From Methanolobus sp. (GTDB lineage Archaea; Halobacteriota; Methanosarcinia; Methanosarcinales; Methanosarcinaceae), in the NCBI GenBank assembly GCA_029762595.1, contig JARVGJ010000019.1, positions 1 through 41,703 on the forward strand: a stretch of 41,703 bases of DNA, written 5' to 3'. The translations under genes and the position numbers were made by a program. Under the pieces are notes generated by a model. It did no database searches, had not been told where the DNA came from, and saw only the letters and a list, made by a program, of their open reading frames with translations. The stretch's first letter is position 1, and every line of letters starts with the position of its first letter. Of this stretch, positions 1-8,782 are shown piece after piece.

Positions 1-5
1 GACTC

Positions 6-75
6 CTTCAAAGGCAGCTATCGTATATATAGCTTTCGAACCGGAGGGTTCGAAGGCGAAGATATGCCTTTGAGG
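6..75. other. Three-way-junction fold, possible structured RNA
   Basis: Three nested pairings fit together. An outer stem pairs 6-16 with 65-75 (core TCAAAGGCA with TGCCTTTGA). A first inner stem pairs AGCTA at 16-20 with TAGCT at 30-34. A second pairs TTCGAACC at 35-42 with GGTTCGAA at 47-54 around a GGAG loop. The 3' side can also fold locally (TGCCT at 65-69 with AGGCA at 73-77), so two states compete. The strand and the gene it might serve cannot be told because it lies at the window edge. It could be an RNA leader, a terminator complex or a decayed mobile-element end. Confidence 0.4.
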
Positions 76-251
76 CACTTAACAGATGAAATTAATAAGT
101 ACTTCATCAAATGACTGCACGACAGACAAATAAACTGATGCGCAGACCGCATCATTTGGCTCATCGCGAGCACCCCTACATAACAGGCTTTGTATAAAAG
201 CATTGCGGGAAGAAGAGCGAGAACAATCAGCACTACAAAATAAATTACCAA

Positions 252-567
252 ATTAAAAAAATTAACTATGCTATGGCTATACTATGGCAGGGAAGAAAAA
301 CAAAAGAAACACAACTATTTTTATACCGAGAACACACGCCAGGATACAAAAAAATCATACATCATCATCATTACAATTAGCATATTTCTATGCATGGTTA
401 CGTATATATAATAACACAAAAAACAATAAAAATTGTAAATAATACGTAAAATGAATACCATATTAATTCCATATCCGGATGCATGCAGCCCATAAGATGG
501 TGCATGAAACCGTACAGGGATTTTTATTGGGAATATGGATTATGAGCGGATCGGGGGGTCCTGAGTC
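252..567 (+). promoter_or_regulatory. Upstream region of the C39 peptidase gene
   Basis: No convincing gene is seen here. A box A-like sequence (GTATATATAAT, about 401-413) would place transcription near 430, giving a leader of about 140 nt. The leader holds a small hairpin (CATGCA paired with TGCATG, about 482-516) and a G-run (GGGGGG, 553-558) that can serve as the SD of the peptidase gene. Confidence 0.35.
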
Positions 568-1749
568 ATTAAAAAAAAAATAATACCAGTCGCAACTAAA
601 ACACTCGCTCTGGCAGTCTGTGCCATTATTATCCTCACATTCAATGTTGCATCGACAGAAGAAAAAATAAGTACCGACAACGAGCTTGCAAAATACAAGC
701 ACATTGATCAACAGGCCTTAGAAGGCAAAATCCTGCCAATACCATACTACAATCAAGGCGATACGAGCTGGTGTATTTATTACTCCCTCAGCATGATGTT
801 AAGCTACAATAACATCAGGATCCAACCATGGGAAATAGCAAGTCATTTCAATTCGGGCCATCACGAAACATTCAAAAATCAATACAATATTTTTGATCAT
901 TCACTTGAAAGATACATAGAACAATACAGCTCACTAAAGATCAAAAGAACTATATGGGGATTTAATGTAAGGGATTTTGACACCGATAAGTTCAATGAAC
1001 TGATAAAAGATAACATTGATCGCGGTCAGCCGGTCCTTATGGCATTCCAGTATGAAGACACAGACAGCACCAGGCAAGCTCACGCAATTATTGCAGTAGG
1101 GTATGACAAAGAGCACATCTACCTTAGCGACCCCAGCGGAGCAATAACAGAAGACCTCTTGCAGATCAAAGGAAGATATGTTGCAGTACCTGTTAGCTGG
1201 GATGAGTTCAACGAAAAACTTGTTAAAAACATAAAACCTTCGAACATGGCCTTCACCATAGAAATACTCCATGATGCACCCCCCACAGGACCGGAGGGAT
1301 CCATTTACATTACCGATCACAGCAATTACGGATTCAGTTGCCTCAGTTTTACAAACCGCAACGACCCCACAGACATTGGATTACTTCGCTTTGACGGCAG
1401 AAACGAAAAAGGATATGACATCGTCAAAAAACATGACATCAGCACACAAAGAGCACTTACTTCCAATGACCGTATGTCCGTATATTATACGATCTCAAAT
1501 CCAACATCAACACAGAAAGAATATACAGTCATTAGTAGTGTTATCAATAGAGATACAGGAGAAACACTTGAAGCCTTTGCTCATAGAACAGATATCATTA
1601 TAAACCCATACAAAAATGTTCCCAGAGGCATAAACTACTCCAATCAACTTGAGAACGTGTCCCCCGGAGAATACACGATAAAGCTGACACTTAAAAGTGA
1701 AAATACGGAGACTGTGGATTCGATTACCCTGGACATGAACATATACTGA
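568..1749 (+). CDS. Secreted C39-like cysteine peptidase
   Basis: The protein is a papain-fold peptidase of the C39_2 type. Counting from the ATT at 568 (393 aa), Cys69 lies in GDTSWCIYYSLSMM, His172 in QAHAIIAVGYD and Asp188 in LSDPSG, giving the expected Cys-His-Asp order. A Lys-rich start followed by a hydrophobic stretch (KKKIIPVATKTLALAV onward, ending near VASTEE) is a good signal peptide or anchor, so it should act outside the membrane. Residues about 220-393 look like a beta-sandwich domain. The first ATG at 793 would drop both the signal and the catalytic Cys, so the real start is upstream, yet no ATG, GTG or TTG lies in frame after the TGA at 562-564. ATT at 568, 8 nt after GGGGGGT, gives M-KKK. 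The alternative is an ATG at 542 joined by slippage on an A10 tract at 571-580. The substrate is unknown. Confidence 0.8.
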   Translation: MKKKIIPVATKTLALAVCAIIILTFNVASTEEKISTDNELAKYKHIDQQALEGKILPIPYYNQGDTSWCIYYSLSMMLSYNNIRIQPWEIASHFNSGHHETFKNQYNIFDHSLERYIEQYSSLKIKRTIWGFNVRDFDTDKFNELIKDNIDRGQPVLMAFQYEDTDSTRQAHAIIAVGYDKEHIYLSDPSGAITEDLLQIKGRYVAVPVSWDEFNEKLVKNIKPSNMAFTIEILHDAPPTGPEGSIYITDHSNYGFSCLSFTNRNDPTDIGLLRFDGRNEKGYDIVKKHDISTQRALTSNDRMSVYYTISNPTSTQKEYTVISSVINRDTGETLEAFAHRTDIIINPYKNVPRGINYSNQLENVSPGEYTIKLTLKSENTETVDSITLDMNIY

Positions 1750-1845
1750 GCAGGACATAAACCTGATACTATTGGGTGCAGGATTAAAAAATATAGTAAC
1801 TTAACCACACAATGCCATAGGTAGCCAATATATTTTATAGAGATA

Positions 1846-2058
1846 TCATGCTTTATTCAGGCGTTTATAGCTTGTCACCATCAGGAACATGAGGATCCCT
1901 GTAAAAACAATAACTCCTGCTGCTGCGACATCCATTATCCCGGAGATTATTATTCCCGTGACCATGCTCAGAAGGCCAAAGGTCATGCTGTATATAATCG
2001 TATTGCGAAAAGAGTGCTCCAGCTGCAGGGCTGTCAGGTCATGGGATACAACCAGCAT
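1846..2058 (-). pseudogene. C-terminal relic of a zinc/manganese ABC permease
   Basis: About 70 codons read like the last two membrane helices of an ABC-3 (ZnuB/MntB-type) permease: LEHSFRNTIIYSMTFGLLSM, then an ISGIMDVAAAG turn and a final VIVFTGILMFLMV helix. Whole family members are about 260-280 aa, so some three quarters is missing. The piece begins 14 bases from the stop of the helicase gene, which suggests the helicase or the block carrying it landed inside or beside an old metal-transport operon. No ATPase or binding-protein partner is in the window. It could be translated as a small membrane peptide, but a relic is the simpler reading. Confidence 0.6.
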
Positions 2059-2072
2059 TTATTGATGAGTTA

Positions 2073-4061
2073 TCATTTGCCGAAACCAAGCTTTTCAAGC
2101 CGTTTTTTTATTGCTCCATAGCTTCTTCCGTACTTTTTAGCTAAGTCACTAATCTTCATGCCACCAGAATAATCATTAATTAGCCTCAATTCATCAGTTC
2201 TGCTCCATGATTCATAAGCGTTTGAATGCTTCTCTTTAGCCTTTTCAAGTGAAAAGCTTTTCTTGTAGCTTGCTTCATCGTTTGAAGGTAGCTCTTTTTT
2301 GTTTACATCCTCAGTGATATACTCGTAGCATAGCTTTATTTCTTGAAATGTAGGTCCACCTTCCTCATCAGGAGAATGGATTATTAACTTTTCAGAAGCT
2401 CGGGTCATTCCCACATACAGAAGCTTTCTATTTTTGACCTTATCAACATCCATGAGGATACAAACTTTAGTTTCAATACCCTTAGCCGAATGGTATGTAA
2501 CCAAGTTTATCTTATCTTCTACCAGATCCTTTGAAGCCACGGCATTGATTTTCACCTTTTCATTCAAATACTCATACATTTTGTCCCGAAGCCAGCCACT
2601 TGGAAGCAAAATAAAAATGTCTTCAGGATTGTAATTTTCATTCTCCAGCAAATCATTTAACAAAGAATTAATCACTTTGAAATTTCCGGTCACAAATTCG
2701 ACACTATCATCACCATTGAAATTATAACATAGTCCATCTCGACCTTCATAGAAGATTTCCACTTCCTTTTTGCTTGAAGCATCTATCATCAAATAGTCTA
2801 AAGCCAGATTTATATGCGTGCTTCCAGAACGATATGAGTTCTTTAGAATCTTAGAGCGACCAGAAATATTGATTCCAAGACTTTTCCAATTATGTGTCGA
2901 TGGTTTGTAGATGCTCTGAAGCCTGTCTCCCGCTAAGAATACATTCTTGCTCCTCTGACCATTATATTCATGCTCTTTACATACTTTCAAACAAAGCTGC
3001 ATCCAATTATCAAGAAAATCCTGGTATTCATCTATTAAAATTGCATCGTATATCTCTTGGGCTTTCATCAGTGCCATAGCTGGAACTATTTCCTCCCAGT
3101 AATTCTTCGGTACAGGGTCGGGAACATTACCAATATCTGCAACGTATTTAGCTAAACTGTGAAAAGTTGAAACCTCTATTTTCTGGTAATCAACACCCAT
3201 GCTTTCAAGATCATCACGAAGAGATTCGATTTTACTTGATAGTTTAGAATTTAGTGAATTCGTATAGGTCAGTATCTTGATTTTCCAATCAGGGTGTTCC
3301 CTAGCGAGACAAATTGCTCTGGCCAAAAGAATGACAGTTTTACCACTTCCCGGGATTCCTGAAACCATGTAATGTCCATGCGGAACTCTTCTAGCGAACT
3401 TTTCCTGTTCTACATCAAGAGTTTTGATTATACTGTTCTCCACAGATTTCTTTCTGCTATATTCCCATATCTCCTTCTGCAACAACTTGACCTTTATTTC
3501 AGGGAAGAAAATGCTTCTAATTAACGACAAATCATTTTCATTGATTTGTTGGAGCTTTTCACTAAAAAGGTCATTAATTGTTAAGTCTGATATTTTCTCA
3601 GAAGTTATACACTTTGAAGGCGGTTGGTAAAAACACTTATCAAGTTTCTGTAGTTCATTAGACTTAAGGTTAGTTAGTACCAAATTAGAATAGAGTCCAT
3701 ATTTTAATTTGTATTTTTCATCTACCAAGGTTCCCTGGCTCTGTAACTTATTCTTAGCTGCATAGAAATAGTCATTTGCTCTATTAATTGGATTTTCTCT
3801 TGGACTTTCATTGATAATAGCAGCCTTCTGGTCTAATTCATCTATGTCTTTCCATCTCCAGTCCTTAACTTCAATTATTGAAACCCCTTTATATTCATCG
3901 ATCAGCACAAAATCAGGATTCCGATTTTTGATCCAAGGCTCATAATAAAGATAAGCGTTCCGAGTTACATCTTTGTACAATTGCACAATTTTGTTTGCAA
4001 TTCTTTTTTCTCCATCTGTCATTTTTGATTGATCAGGCTGCTTCATTACATTTAATGCCAA
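2073..4061 (-). CDS. NERD-domain UvrD-like helicase with C-terminal HTH
   Basis: This 662-aa protein joins three parts. Residues about 15-130 match a NERD nuclease-related domain (NPDFVLIDEYKG, then IIEVKDW, giving the D...ExK pattern). Residues about 215-590 are a superfamily 1 helicase: Walker A GIPGSGKT near 236, Walker B ILIDEYQDF, LAGDRLQSIYK, TYHSAKGIE and YVGMTRASEKL. The last 50 residues (YESWSRTDELRL, ISDLAKKYGRS, AIKKRLEKLGF) look like a helix-turn-helix DNA-binding segment. It probably binds, unwinds and cuts DNA in repair or defence. TTG at 4061 is chosen because GGGGGT lies about 6 nt upstream. It sits between a truncated transporter gene and tRNA-Leu with poorly conserved small genes, a setting typical of an island. 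No partner of a named defence system was recognised. Confidence 0.85.
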   Translation of the reverse strand: MALNVMKQPDQSKMTDGEKRIANKIVQLYKDVTRNAYLYYEPWIKNRNPDFVLIDEYKGVSIIEVKDWRWKDIDELDQKAAIINESPRENPINRANDYFYAAKNKLQSQGTLVDEKYKLKYGLYSNLVLTNLKSNELQKLDKCFYQPPSKCITSEKISDLTINDLFSEKLQQINENDLSLIRSIFFPEIKVKLLQKEIWEYSRKKSVENSIIKTLDVEQEKFARRVPHGHYMVSGIPGSGKTVILLARAICLAREHPDWKIKILTYTNSLNSKLSSKIESLRDDLESMGVDYQKIEVSTFHSLAKYVADIGNVPDPVPKNYWEEIVPAMALMKAQEIYDAILIDEYQDFLDNWMQLCLKVCKEHEYNGQRSKNVFLAGDRLQSIYKPSTHNWKSLGINISGRSKILKNSYRSGSTHINLALDYLMIDASSKKEVEIFYEGRDGLCYNFNGDDSVEFVTGNFKVINSLLNDLLENENYNPEDIFILLPSGWLRDKMYEYLNEKVKINAVASKDLVEDKINLVTYHSAKGIETKVCILMDVDKVKNRKLLYVGMTRASEKLIIHSPDEEGGPTFQEIKLCYEYITEDVNKKELPSNDEASYKKSFSLEKAKEKHSNAYESWSRTDELRLINDYSGGMKISDLAKKYGRSYGAIKKRLEKLGFGK

Positions 4062-4485
4062 GGTCTACCCCCTACGTTGATAATGTGTTTTATGAATTGA
4101 AGCAATTGACATATAATATTTTACAATGTATTTCACTATTAAATATATAGGATATATAGCAATTTACGATTAGTTTGAATGACAAAAGGTAGGAAGATAG
4201 GGCATTGTATCTAATGGCGCACTTAAGGACCATCCATCTATATGAACAGAGTTTTCCATTAATCTAATCTGGCAAATACCAACTCCACCCTCTTTAAATG
4301 ATGTGACGAACACTGCGTGCGCAAGTGAGGAACATCCTCCTCCTTCAAAAAACAGGCAATTTTCCAGTCATAATGCATCTGCATTTAAAAACAGTATTGT
4401 TTTCATATTGTTAATGCGCCCTTTTTTTATTTAAATTCTATAAGCTCTTGTATCGGTATTTCAATGTTTAATTGAGGTATTTAAA
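4062..4485. other. Gene-free spacer between divergent genes
   Basis: No gene or RNA is recognised in these 424 bases. The left part holds an AT-rich box (TATTTAATAG on the minus strand, near 4130-4140) that may start the helicase transcript. The right end carries the SD (GAGGT, about 4474) of the next plus-strand gene. Confidence 0.3.
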
Positions 4486-4734
4486 GTGTCAAATGAATAT
4501 AACGAATATGGAATTAGACAGATAGGCGAAAAGATCCACCTGGCAAATACAGCAGTTACAATATCTGAAAAGAAAAAGGACGATGGTTCAACAGTCAAAT
4601 GGCTCCAGTTCTCCAAGTTTAGCAAGAAAATGAACAAATGGGAGAACTTCACTCTCTTTGGATCGGATCTGGAAGTACTGAGTGTTAAGCTGCCTTCAAT
4701 ACTTGACTCACTGAAAGATGGTAACTCTTGCTAA
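4486..4734 (+). CDS. Small protein, possibly PC4-like DNA-binding
   Basis: This is an 82-aa soluble protein starting with GTG, with GAGGT 7-8 nt upstream. It reads as a short strand-rich domain followed by a helix: HLANTAVTISEKKKDDGS, VKWLQFSKFSKKMNKWENF and FGSDLEVLSVKLPSILDSL. This pattern, a basic aromatic strand pair followed by a terminal helix, resembles the single-strand-binding fold of transcriptional coactivator PC4, but no diagnostic motif settles it. It is divergent from the helicase gene and meets the next gene tail to tail with 3 bases between the stops. If it does bind single-stranded DNA, a link to the helicase would make sense; that is inference. Confidence 0.6.
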   Translation: MSNEYNEYGIRQIGEKIHLANTAVTISEKKKDDGSTVKWLQFSKFSKKMNKWENFTLFGSDLEVLSVKLPSILDSLKDGNSC

Positions 4735-4737
4735 AAT

Positions 4738-5460
4738 TTAATTACTTTTCTTTTTTTCATAGTATTCTCTTATTGTATCGTTCCAGTTACCATCGACTAA
4801 TCTAAACTTCATTCTTCCTTCTGATTTATCGCATTCCCATACACCTGAGGTTGTGAATATAGCACCTAAATGACTCGAGAGTTGAGCAAATGAAGTATTC
4901 GGATTCATATTATAAAGAAAGCTACCAAGACCTTCTATTTCAGCGCCTTTGTATAGTTTTTCCACATTATTAGCAAGATATTGCCAATTTCCATGTGACA
5001 TATATAGATTTAGTTCATATAACACATCTGAACTAACTTTTTCAGGGCTCCATTTTTTGAATTTTCTTCTGATGTCAATATTATTTTCAAAATCTATTCG
5101 CCAATAAAATGGCTTTTTCTGAGATAAAGTCAGTTCCATAACCCAATCATCACAATGTTCTATTGTGCTTACATTTTTAGATCTTACTTGATTGGTTTTA
5201 GAATGATTGAAAGCTGTTGTATTATAAGTATAAATATTGCCAGTATAAACCGAATTCTGCGAGTCTTCATTTGGAAAATAAAAACCGTAAGGAGAGGTAG
5301 CACTGTCTTTGAAAGAGTTCCCAGTCGAAAATGACTTGATAATTCCCATTTTTGTGAACACATATTTGAGAAAATATATCATTTTCACTAAGATGTAATC
5401 ACTCATTGATAATATAGATAAAACAAATATAATCAGCAAAAATTCTTCAAGTACATTCAA
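4738..5460 (-). CDS. Unknown membrane-anchored protein
   Basis: The 240-aa product starts at TTG 5460 behind a strong SD (AAGGAGGGG, about 6 nt upstream). One or two hydrophobic helices occupy residues 4-40, followed by a polar stretch rich in Asn, Ser and Thr (about 45-95). The remaining soluble domain of about 140 residues contains DDWVMELTLSQKKPFYWRI and many aromatic residues. No family was recognised. It is AT-rich like the helicase and the 82-aa gene, and the three probably belong to the same accessory block beside tRNA-Leu. Confidence 0.65.
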   Translation of the reverse strand: MNVLEEFLLIIFVLSILSMSDYILVKMIYFLKYVFTKMGIIKSFSTGNSFKDSATSPYGFYFPNEDSQNSVYTGNIYTYNTTAFNHSKTNQVRSKNVSTIEHCDDWVMELTLSQKKPFYWRIDFENNIDIRRKFKKWSPEKVSSDVLYELNLYMSHGNWQYLANNVEKLYKGAEIEGLGSFLYNMNPNTSFAQLSSHLGAIFTTSGVWECDKSEGRMKFRLVDGNWNDTIREYYEKKKSN

Positions 5461-5793
5461 TAAAACCCCTCCTTAATGAATAATCATAAAATGGCAAGAA
5501 CCCGAATTTATTGATTATTATAATTATCATACATTTGTTGCAATAATGATTATAGTTAAACTAAAAGGATAAAAATTATCCATATCGGTGAGATATTTAT
5601 TTTGTATGTATAACTTTTTGCCATAGGAATTTGATTGTTTCATTGAAAATATATAGATAACTGATGACAAAATCCTTAATTAAAAGAGCAAAACTTGTAA
5701 AATAAAAAAATGAAGAATGGGGATTTAAACCACAAGTTTTCAAGCCTCGGGCATGTTTACTACTAATAATTCATATACCACAACGAGAAATAG
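5461..5793. other. AT-rich spacer between unknown gene and tRNA-Leu
   Basis: No gene is seen. A T-run on the minus strand (about 5697-5711) may terminate the tRNA-Leu transcript. A sequence at about 5715-5755 looks faintly like the 3' half of a tRNA in the same orientation, but too degenerate to call. Confidence 0.3.
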
Positions 5794-5878
5794 TGCGGGA
5801 GGTGCGATTCGAACGCACGAACTCCTACGAGACAGGGTCCTAAGCCCTGCGCCTTTGGCCAGGCTGGGCAACCCCCGC
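5794..5878 (-). tRNA. tRNA-Leu (anticodon TAG)
   Basis: The minus strand folds as a class II tRNA. The acceptor stem pairs GCGGGGG with CTCCCGC, the anticodon loop CTTAGGA carries TAG, a long variable arm follows (CTCGTAGGAG), and the T-loop is TTCGAAT in GTGCGTTCGAATCGCAC. The discriminator is A and CCA is not encoded. An AT-rich promoter-like sequence (TTAATATA) lies about 35-45 bases upstream, near 5910-5920. The gene borders the accessory block on its 3' side, a common integration position. Confidence 0.95.
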
Positions 5879-5973
5879 GCAAAAAGTGCAACATCTAATC
5901 AGATACTCTGTATATTAATATTGCGGGAAGAGAACGGATATGTATGATATTAGTTAGCAATAGATAGCAAGAT

Positions 5974-7329
5974 CTACAGGACCCTGCATTTTTCACCTTT
6001 AAGGACCTTGAGCTCTTCATAGAGCATGAGCATCACTATTGCAAACATAAGGTAGTCTGCAAGAGGGGTTGCAAACCAGATTCCCCGAAGTCCAAAGAAC
6101 ATGGGTAGTGCAAAGAGCAGGGGGAGCATGAACACGAATATCTTGCCAAGATGAATGAAAAGGGCATAGTTTACCCTGTTTATGGACTGGTAGTATGTGG
6201 CATTCACAACCACTATACCCTGCACAAGAAGGGATAGAACTATTATCTGCATACCGGCAACGGTGGTCTCAAGGATGAATTCAGTATCCGGGTTGAAGAT
6301 GCCTGCAATAGACTCCGGTACAAGGTATACTATGATAACAGCAACAGAACCAATGGCAACACAGGATGCCATGGCAAGTTTCAGTGTAGCACATACCCGG
6401 TCATACCTGCCTGCACCATAGTTATAGCCAACGATAGGCTGGACACCAACCGCGATACCTTCAAAGAGCATATAGAAGACAGCAAATGAATAGCCTATGA
6501 TACCATATGCAGAAACCGTTCCCTCATCACCATACTGCAAAATGACGAAATTGTGTGCCATGAACAGTATTGCCACAGAGAATTGCATGGCGAAGGAGGG
6601 AAGGCCACTCTCCACAATTCTAAGTACTTCCCGAGCATTAAATGCCATTGTACCCGGGCGGACCCGAAGACCTGTCCTGCTGCTAAAGAAATGAGCAGAT
6701 AGGATCAAGGCACTCAGAGCAAAGGATATCACTGTGGCAAGAGCCGCACCAAAGAGTTGCAGATCCATCCTCATAACGAAGATATAATCAAGTACAATGT
6801 TAAGCAGCACACCAATTATCATGGCTTTCATGGCAAGTAAGGGAAAACCGTCATTCCTGACAAGCGGGTCCAGGGTAAGCGCAAGCAGGATGAACACAGA
6901 GCCCAGAAATATAATGTTCATATAATCAATAGCCATTGATCGTACCTGCTCACTTGCCTCAAACATTCCCATTAGATGCCCTGACAGAACAAGCCCGCAA
7001 ACAGTGATCAAAAGCCCTGAAAGAAAGACAATTGGAAAGACATTTGACATTAATTTCATGGCATTTGCCCTGCTGGAACGTCCAAGCTCAAGGGCTATAA
7101 GGCTTGCAGAACCGATACCTATCATCATCCCAACAGCCACAATGAACATCACAAATGGAAAAGCAAGTGTCACACCTGCAAGTCCCTGACTCCCAACACC
7201 ATTGCCAATGAAAAAACCATCAATTATGGTCTGGACACCTGCAACAAGTATCCCGGCAACAGCAGGAAAAGTGAATTTACGAAAAAGAGACCATATGCTA
7301 TCTGACAACATCTCTTCCTCACTTACCAT
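5974..7329 (-). CDS. MATE-family multidrug/Na+ antiporter
   Basis: This 451-aa integral membrane protein has about 12 hydrophobic helices in two homologous halves. The start of the first half (LFRKFTFPAVAGILVAGV, then IIDGFFIGNGVG) is the usual MATE opening, and SYNYGAG-type spacing appears as GYNYGAGRYDRV in the second half. MATE proteins export cationic drugs, dyes or metabolites in exchange for Na+ or H+; the substrate cannot be read here. ATG 7329 follows GGAGATG at 5 nt. A box A (TTAAATATC, minus strand, about 7375-7384) lies 45-55 bases upstream, so it is probably transcribed alone although the photolyase operon runs in the same direction before it. Confidence 0.92.
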   Translation of the reverse strand: MVSEEEMLSDSIWSLFRKFTFPAVAGILVAGVQTIIDGFFIGNGVGSQGLAGVTLAFPFVMFIVAVGMMIGIGSASLIALELGRSSRANAMKLMSNVFPIVFLSGLLITVCGLVLSGHLMGMFEASEQVRSMAIDYMNIIFLGSVFILLALTLDPLVRNDGFPLLAMKAMIIGVLLNIVLDYIFVMRMDLQLFGAALATVISFALSALILSAHFFSSRTGLRVRPGTMAFNAREVLRIVESGLPSFAMQFSVAILFMAHNFVILQYGDEGTVSAYGIIGYSFAVFYMLFEGIAVGVQPIVGYNYGAGRYDRVCATLKLAMASCVAIGSVAVIIVYLVPESIAGIFNPDTEFILETTVAGMQIIVLSLLVQGIVVVNATYYQSINRVNYALFIHLGKIFVFMLPLLFALPMFFGLRGIWFATPLADYLMFAIVMLMLYEELKVLKGEKCRVL

Positions 7330-7402
7330 CCGGACATCTCCTGTATTTTAATCAGAGACCACCTAAGTATTGGCAGATATTTAAGCCTGACCTCAAAAGC
7401 CC

Positions 7403-8782
7403 TCACACTGAACCGAATATATCCAGTGCCCTTTTCCTCTCCACCTTATGGTCAAGTATACGAACAGGATAGCCTGTACTAGCAGGAGGAGCATTCTTCT
7501 CCAGGGCATGTATGAGCTTTGGATCAAGGTCCTTAAGCTCTGGAACCCACTTTTTAATATAAAGACACTCCTTATCGAATTTCCTCTGCTGTGTCCACGG
7601 ATTGAATATACGGAAATATGGCTGCGAATCTGCTCCAGTGGATGCGGCCCATTGCCAGTTGCCATTATTGACACATGGATCATAATCCACGAGTTTACTG
7701 GCAAAATACCTCTCACCCCACTTCCAGTCCAGGTGCAGGTCCTTCACAAGAAAAGATGCTACGATCATCCTCACACGATTGTGCATATATCCGGTACTGT
7801 TCAGCTCCCGCATCCCTGCATCAACTATTGGAAAACCGGTCTGTCCTTTGCACCAGGCATTGAAAAGCCCCTCATCATCAGACCATGACAGATTATCAAA
7901 TTTACTTTTAAAAGCATTACCGAAAACATAAGGGAAAGATATGGCAATATTGGTAAAAAAGTCACGCCAGTACAGCTCACTGATAAGAGTGTGACCCGGC
8001 CCAAGTCCTTCTTTAACGTAATGATAGAATTCCCTTATAGAGACAGTACCAAGCTTGTTCTGTGCAGAAAGCCCGGTTGTACCTTTGATAGATGGATGAT
8101 CACGTTCATTGTCATATCTCTTGAAATCTTCAACTTCCTGCAGAACAGACAATGCATGGCCTCTAGCCCCTTTTGTGAACAAGAGCGCATTTTTGTCCCA
8201 TGAGGAGAAAGCGGAGATATCAATCTGCCCAAGCCCTGTATTTGCGCAATAGAACCTACCACCCTCCTGCGTGGCAGGGAGCTGTACTTCTGCTTTAGAG
8301 GCTTTCCTGAAGAAAGGAGTGAAGACAACATAAGGTTTTCCTTCCCCGGTCAGCATGGTCCCGGGTTCATGCAGGAGAGCATCATGATAGCATGCAACAT
8401 CAATATCCATTGCAGAACATGTTTTGCTTATCTGATTGTCCCTTTTCCTACTGAAGGGTGTATAGTCCCGGTTGAAAAAAACAGCATCAATACCTGTTTC
8501 CTCCTTAATCCCAGCGATGATCTTTTCCGGGAGACCAAAGAAAAGGAACAGATAACCACCTCTGGCCTCCACCTGTGTTTTAAGATCCCCCAGGCACTTA
8601 AGCAGGAACTGGAAAGCATTGTGATTGAAATGCTTTCTTTTTTCATCTGCAAGCCGGGGATCGAATATAAAACAAGGAATCACCTCTTCAGACAACTCAA
8701 GGGCCTGGTTCAAAGCTGTGTTATCATCCACACGCAGGTCCCGCCTGAAAATGAAAAGAGAACGTCTGTATTCTTTGGTCAT
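7403..8782 (-). CDS. phr: Class I deoxyribodipyrimidine photolyase
   Basis: The enzyme uses blue light to split cyclobutane pyrimidine dimers. The 459-aa protein has the N-terminal antenna domain (SLFIFRRDLRVDDNTAL) and the C-terminal FAD domain, including STGYMHNRVRMIVASFLVK and DYDPCVNNGNWQWAASTGAD followed by PYFRIFNPWTQ. The NGNWQWAASTG signature marks CPD photolyases of class I rather than cryptochromes. Length is normal for the family. The ATG overlaps the stop of the upstream SOUL gene by one base (TAATG), so the two are co-transcribed and probably translationally coupled. Many Methanosarcina carry a class II enzyme instead, so this gene may reflect transfer. Confidence 0.95.
   Translation of the reverse strand: MTKEYRRSLFIFRRDLRVDDNTALNQALELSEEVIPCFIFDPRLADEKRKHFNHNAFQFLLKCLGDLKTQVEARGGYLFLFFGLPEKIIAGIKEETGIDAVFFNRDYTPFSRKRDNQISKTCSAMDIDVACYHDALLHEPGTMLTGEGKPYVVFTPFFRKASKAEVQLPATQEGGRFYCANTGLGQIDISAFSSWDKNALLFTKGARGHALSVLQEVEDFKRYDNERDHPSIKGTTGLSAQNKLGTVSIREFYHYVKEGLGPGHTLISELYWRDFFTNIAISFPYVFGNAFKSKFDNLSWSDDEGLFNAWCKGQTGFPIVDAGMRELNSTGYMHNRVRMIVASFLVKDLHLDWKWGERYFASKLVDYDPCVNNGNWQWAASTGADSQPYFRIFNPWTQQRKFDKECLYIKKWVPELKDLDPKLIHALEKNAPPASTGYPVRILDHKVERKRALDIFGSV

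Noticed and set aside
18-251. 77-codon minus-strand frame with an N-terminal hydrophobic segment
   Set aside because: It starts with TTG without an SD, and its C-terminal 20 codons lie inside the nested inverted repeats at 6-75. A small membrane protein cannot be excluded.
463-711. 82-codon minus-strand frame
   Set aside because: It is antisense to the signal peptide and leader of the peptidase gene, has odd Cys/Tyr-rich composition and no SD.
5715-5760. tRNA-like fragment (GTGGTTTAAATCCCCA on the minus strand) downstream of tRNA-Leu
   Set aside because: T-loop is only tRNA-like, arms have mismatches and no variable loop or acceptor partner is found. It could be a remnant attachment site but does not match the tRNA-Leu 3' end.
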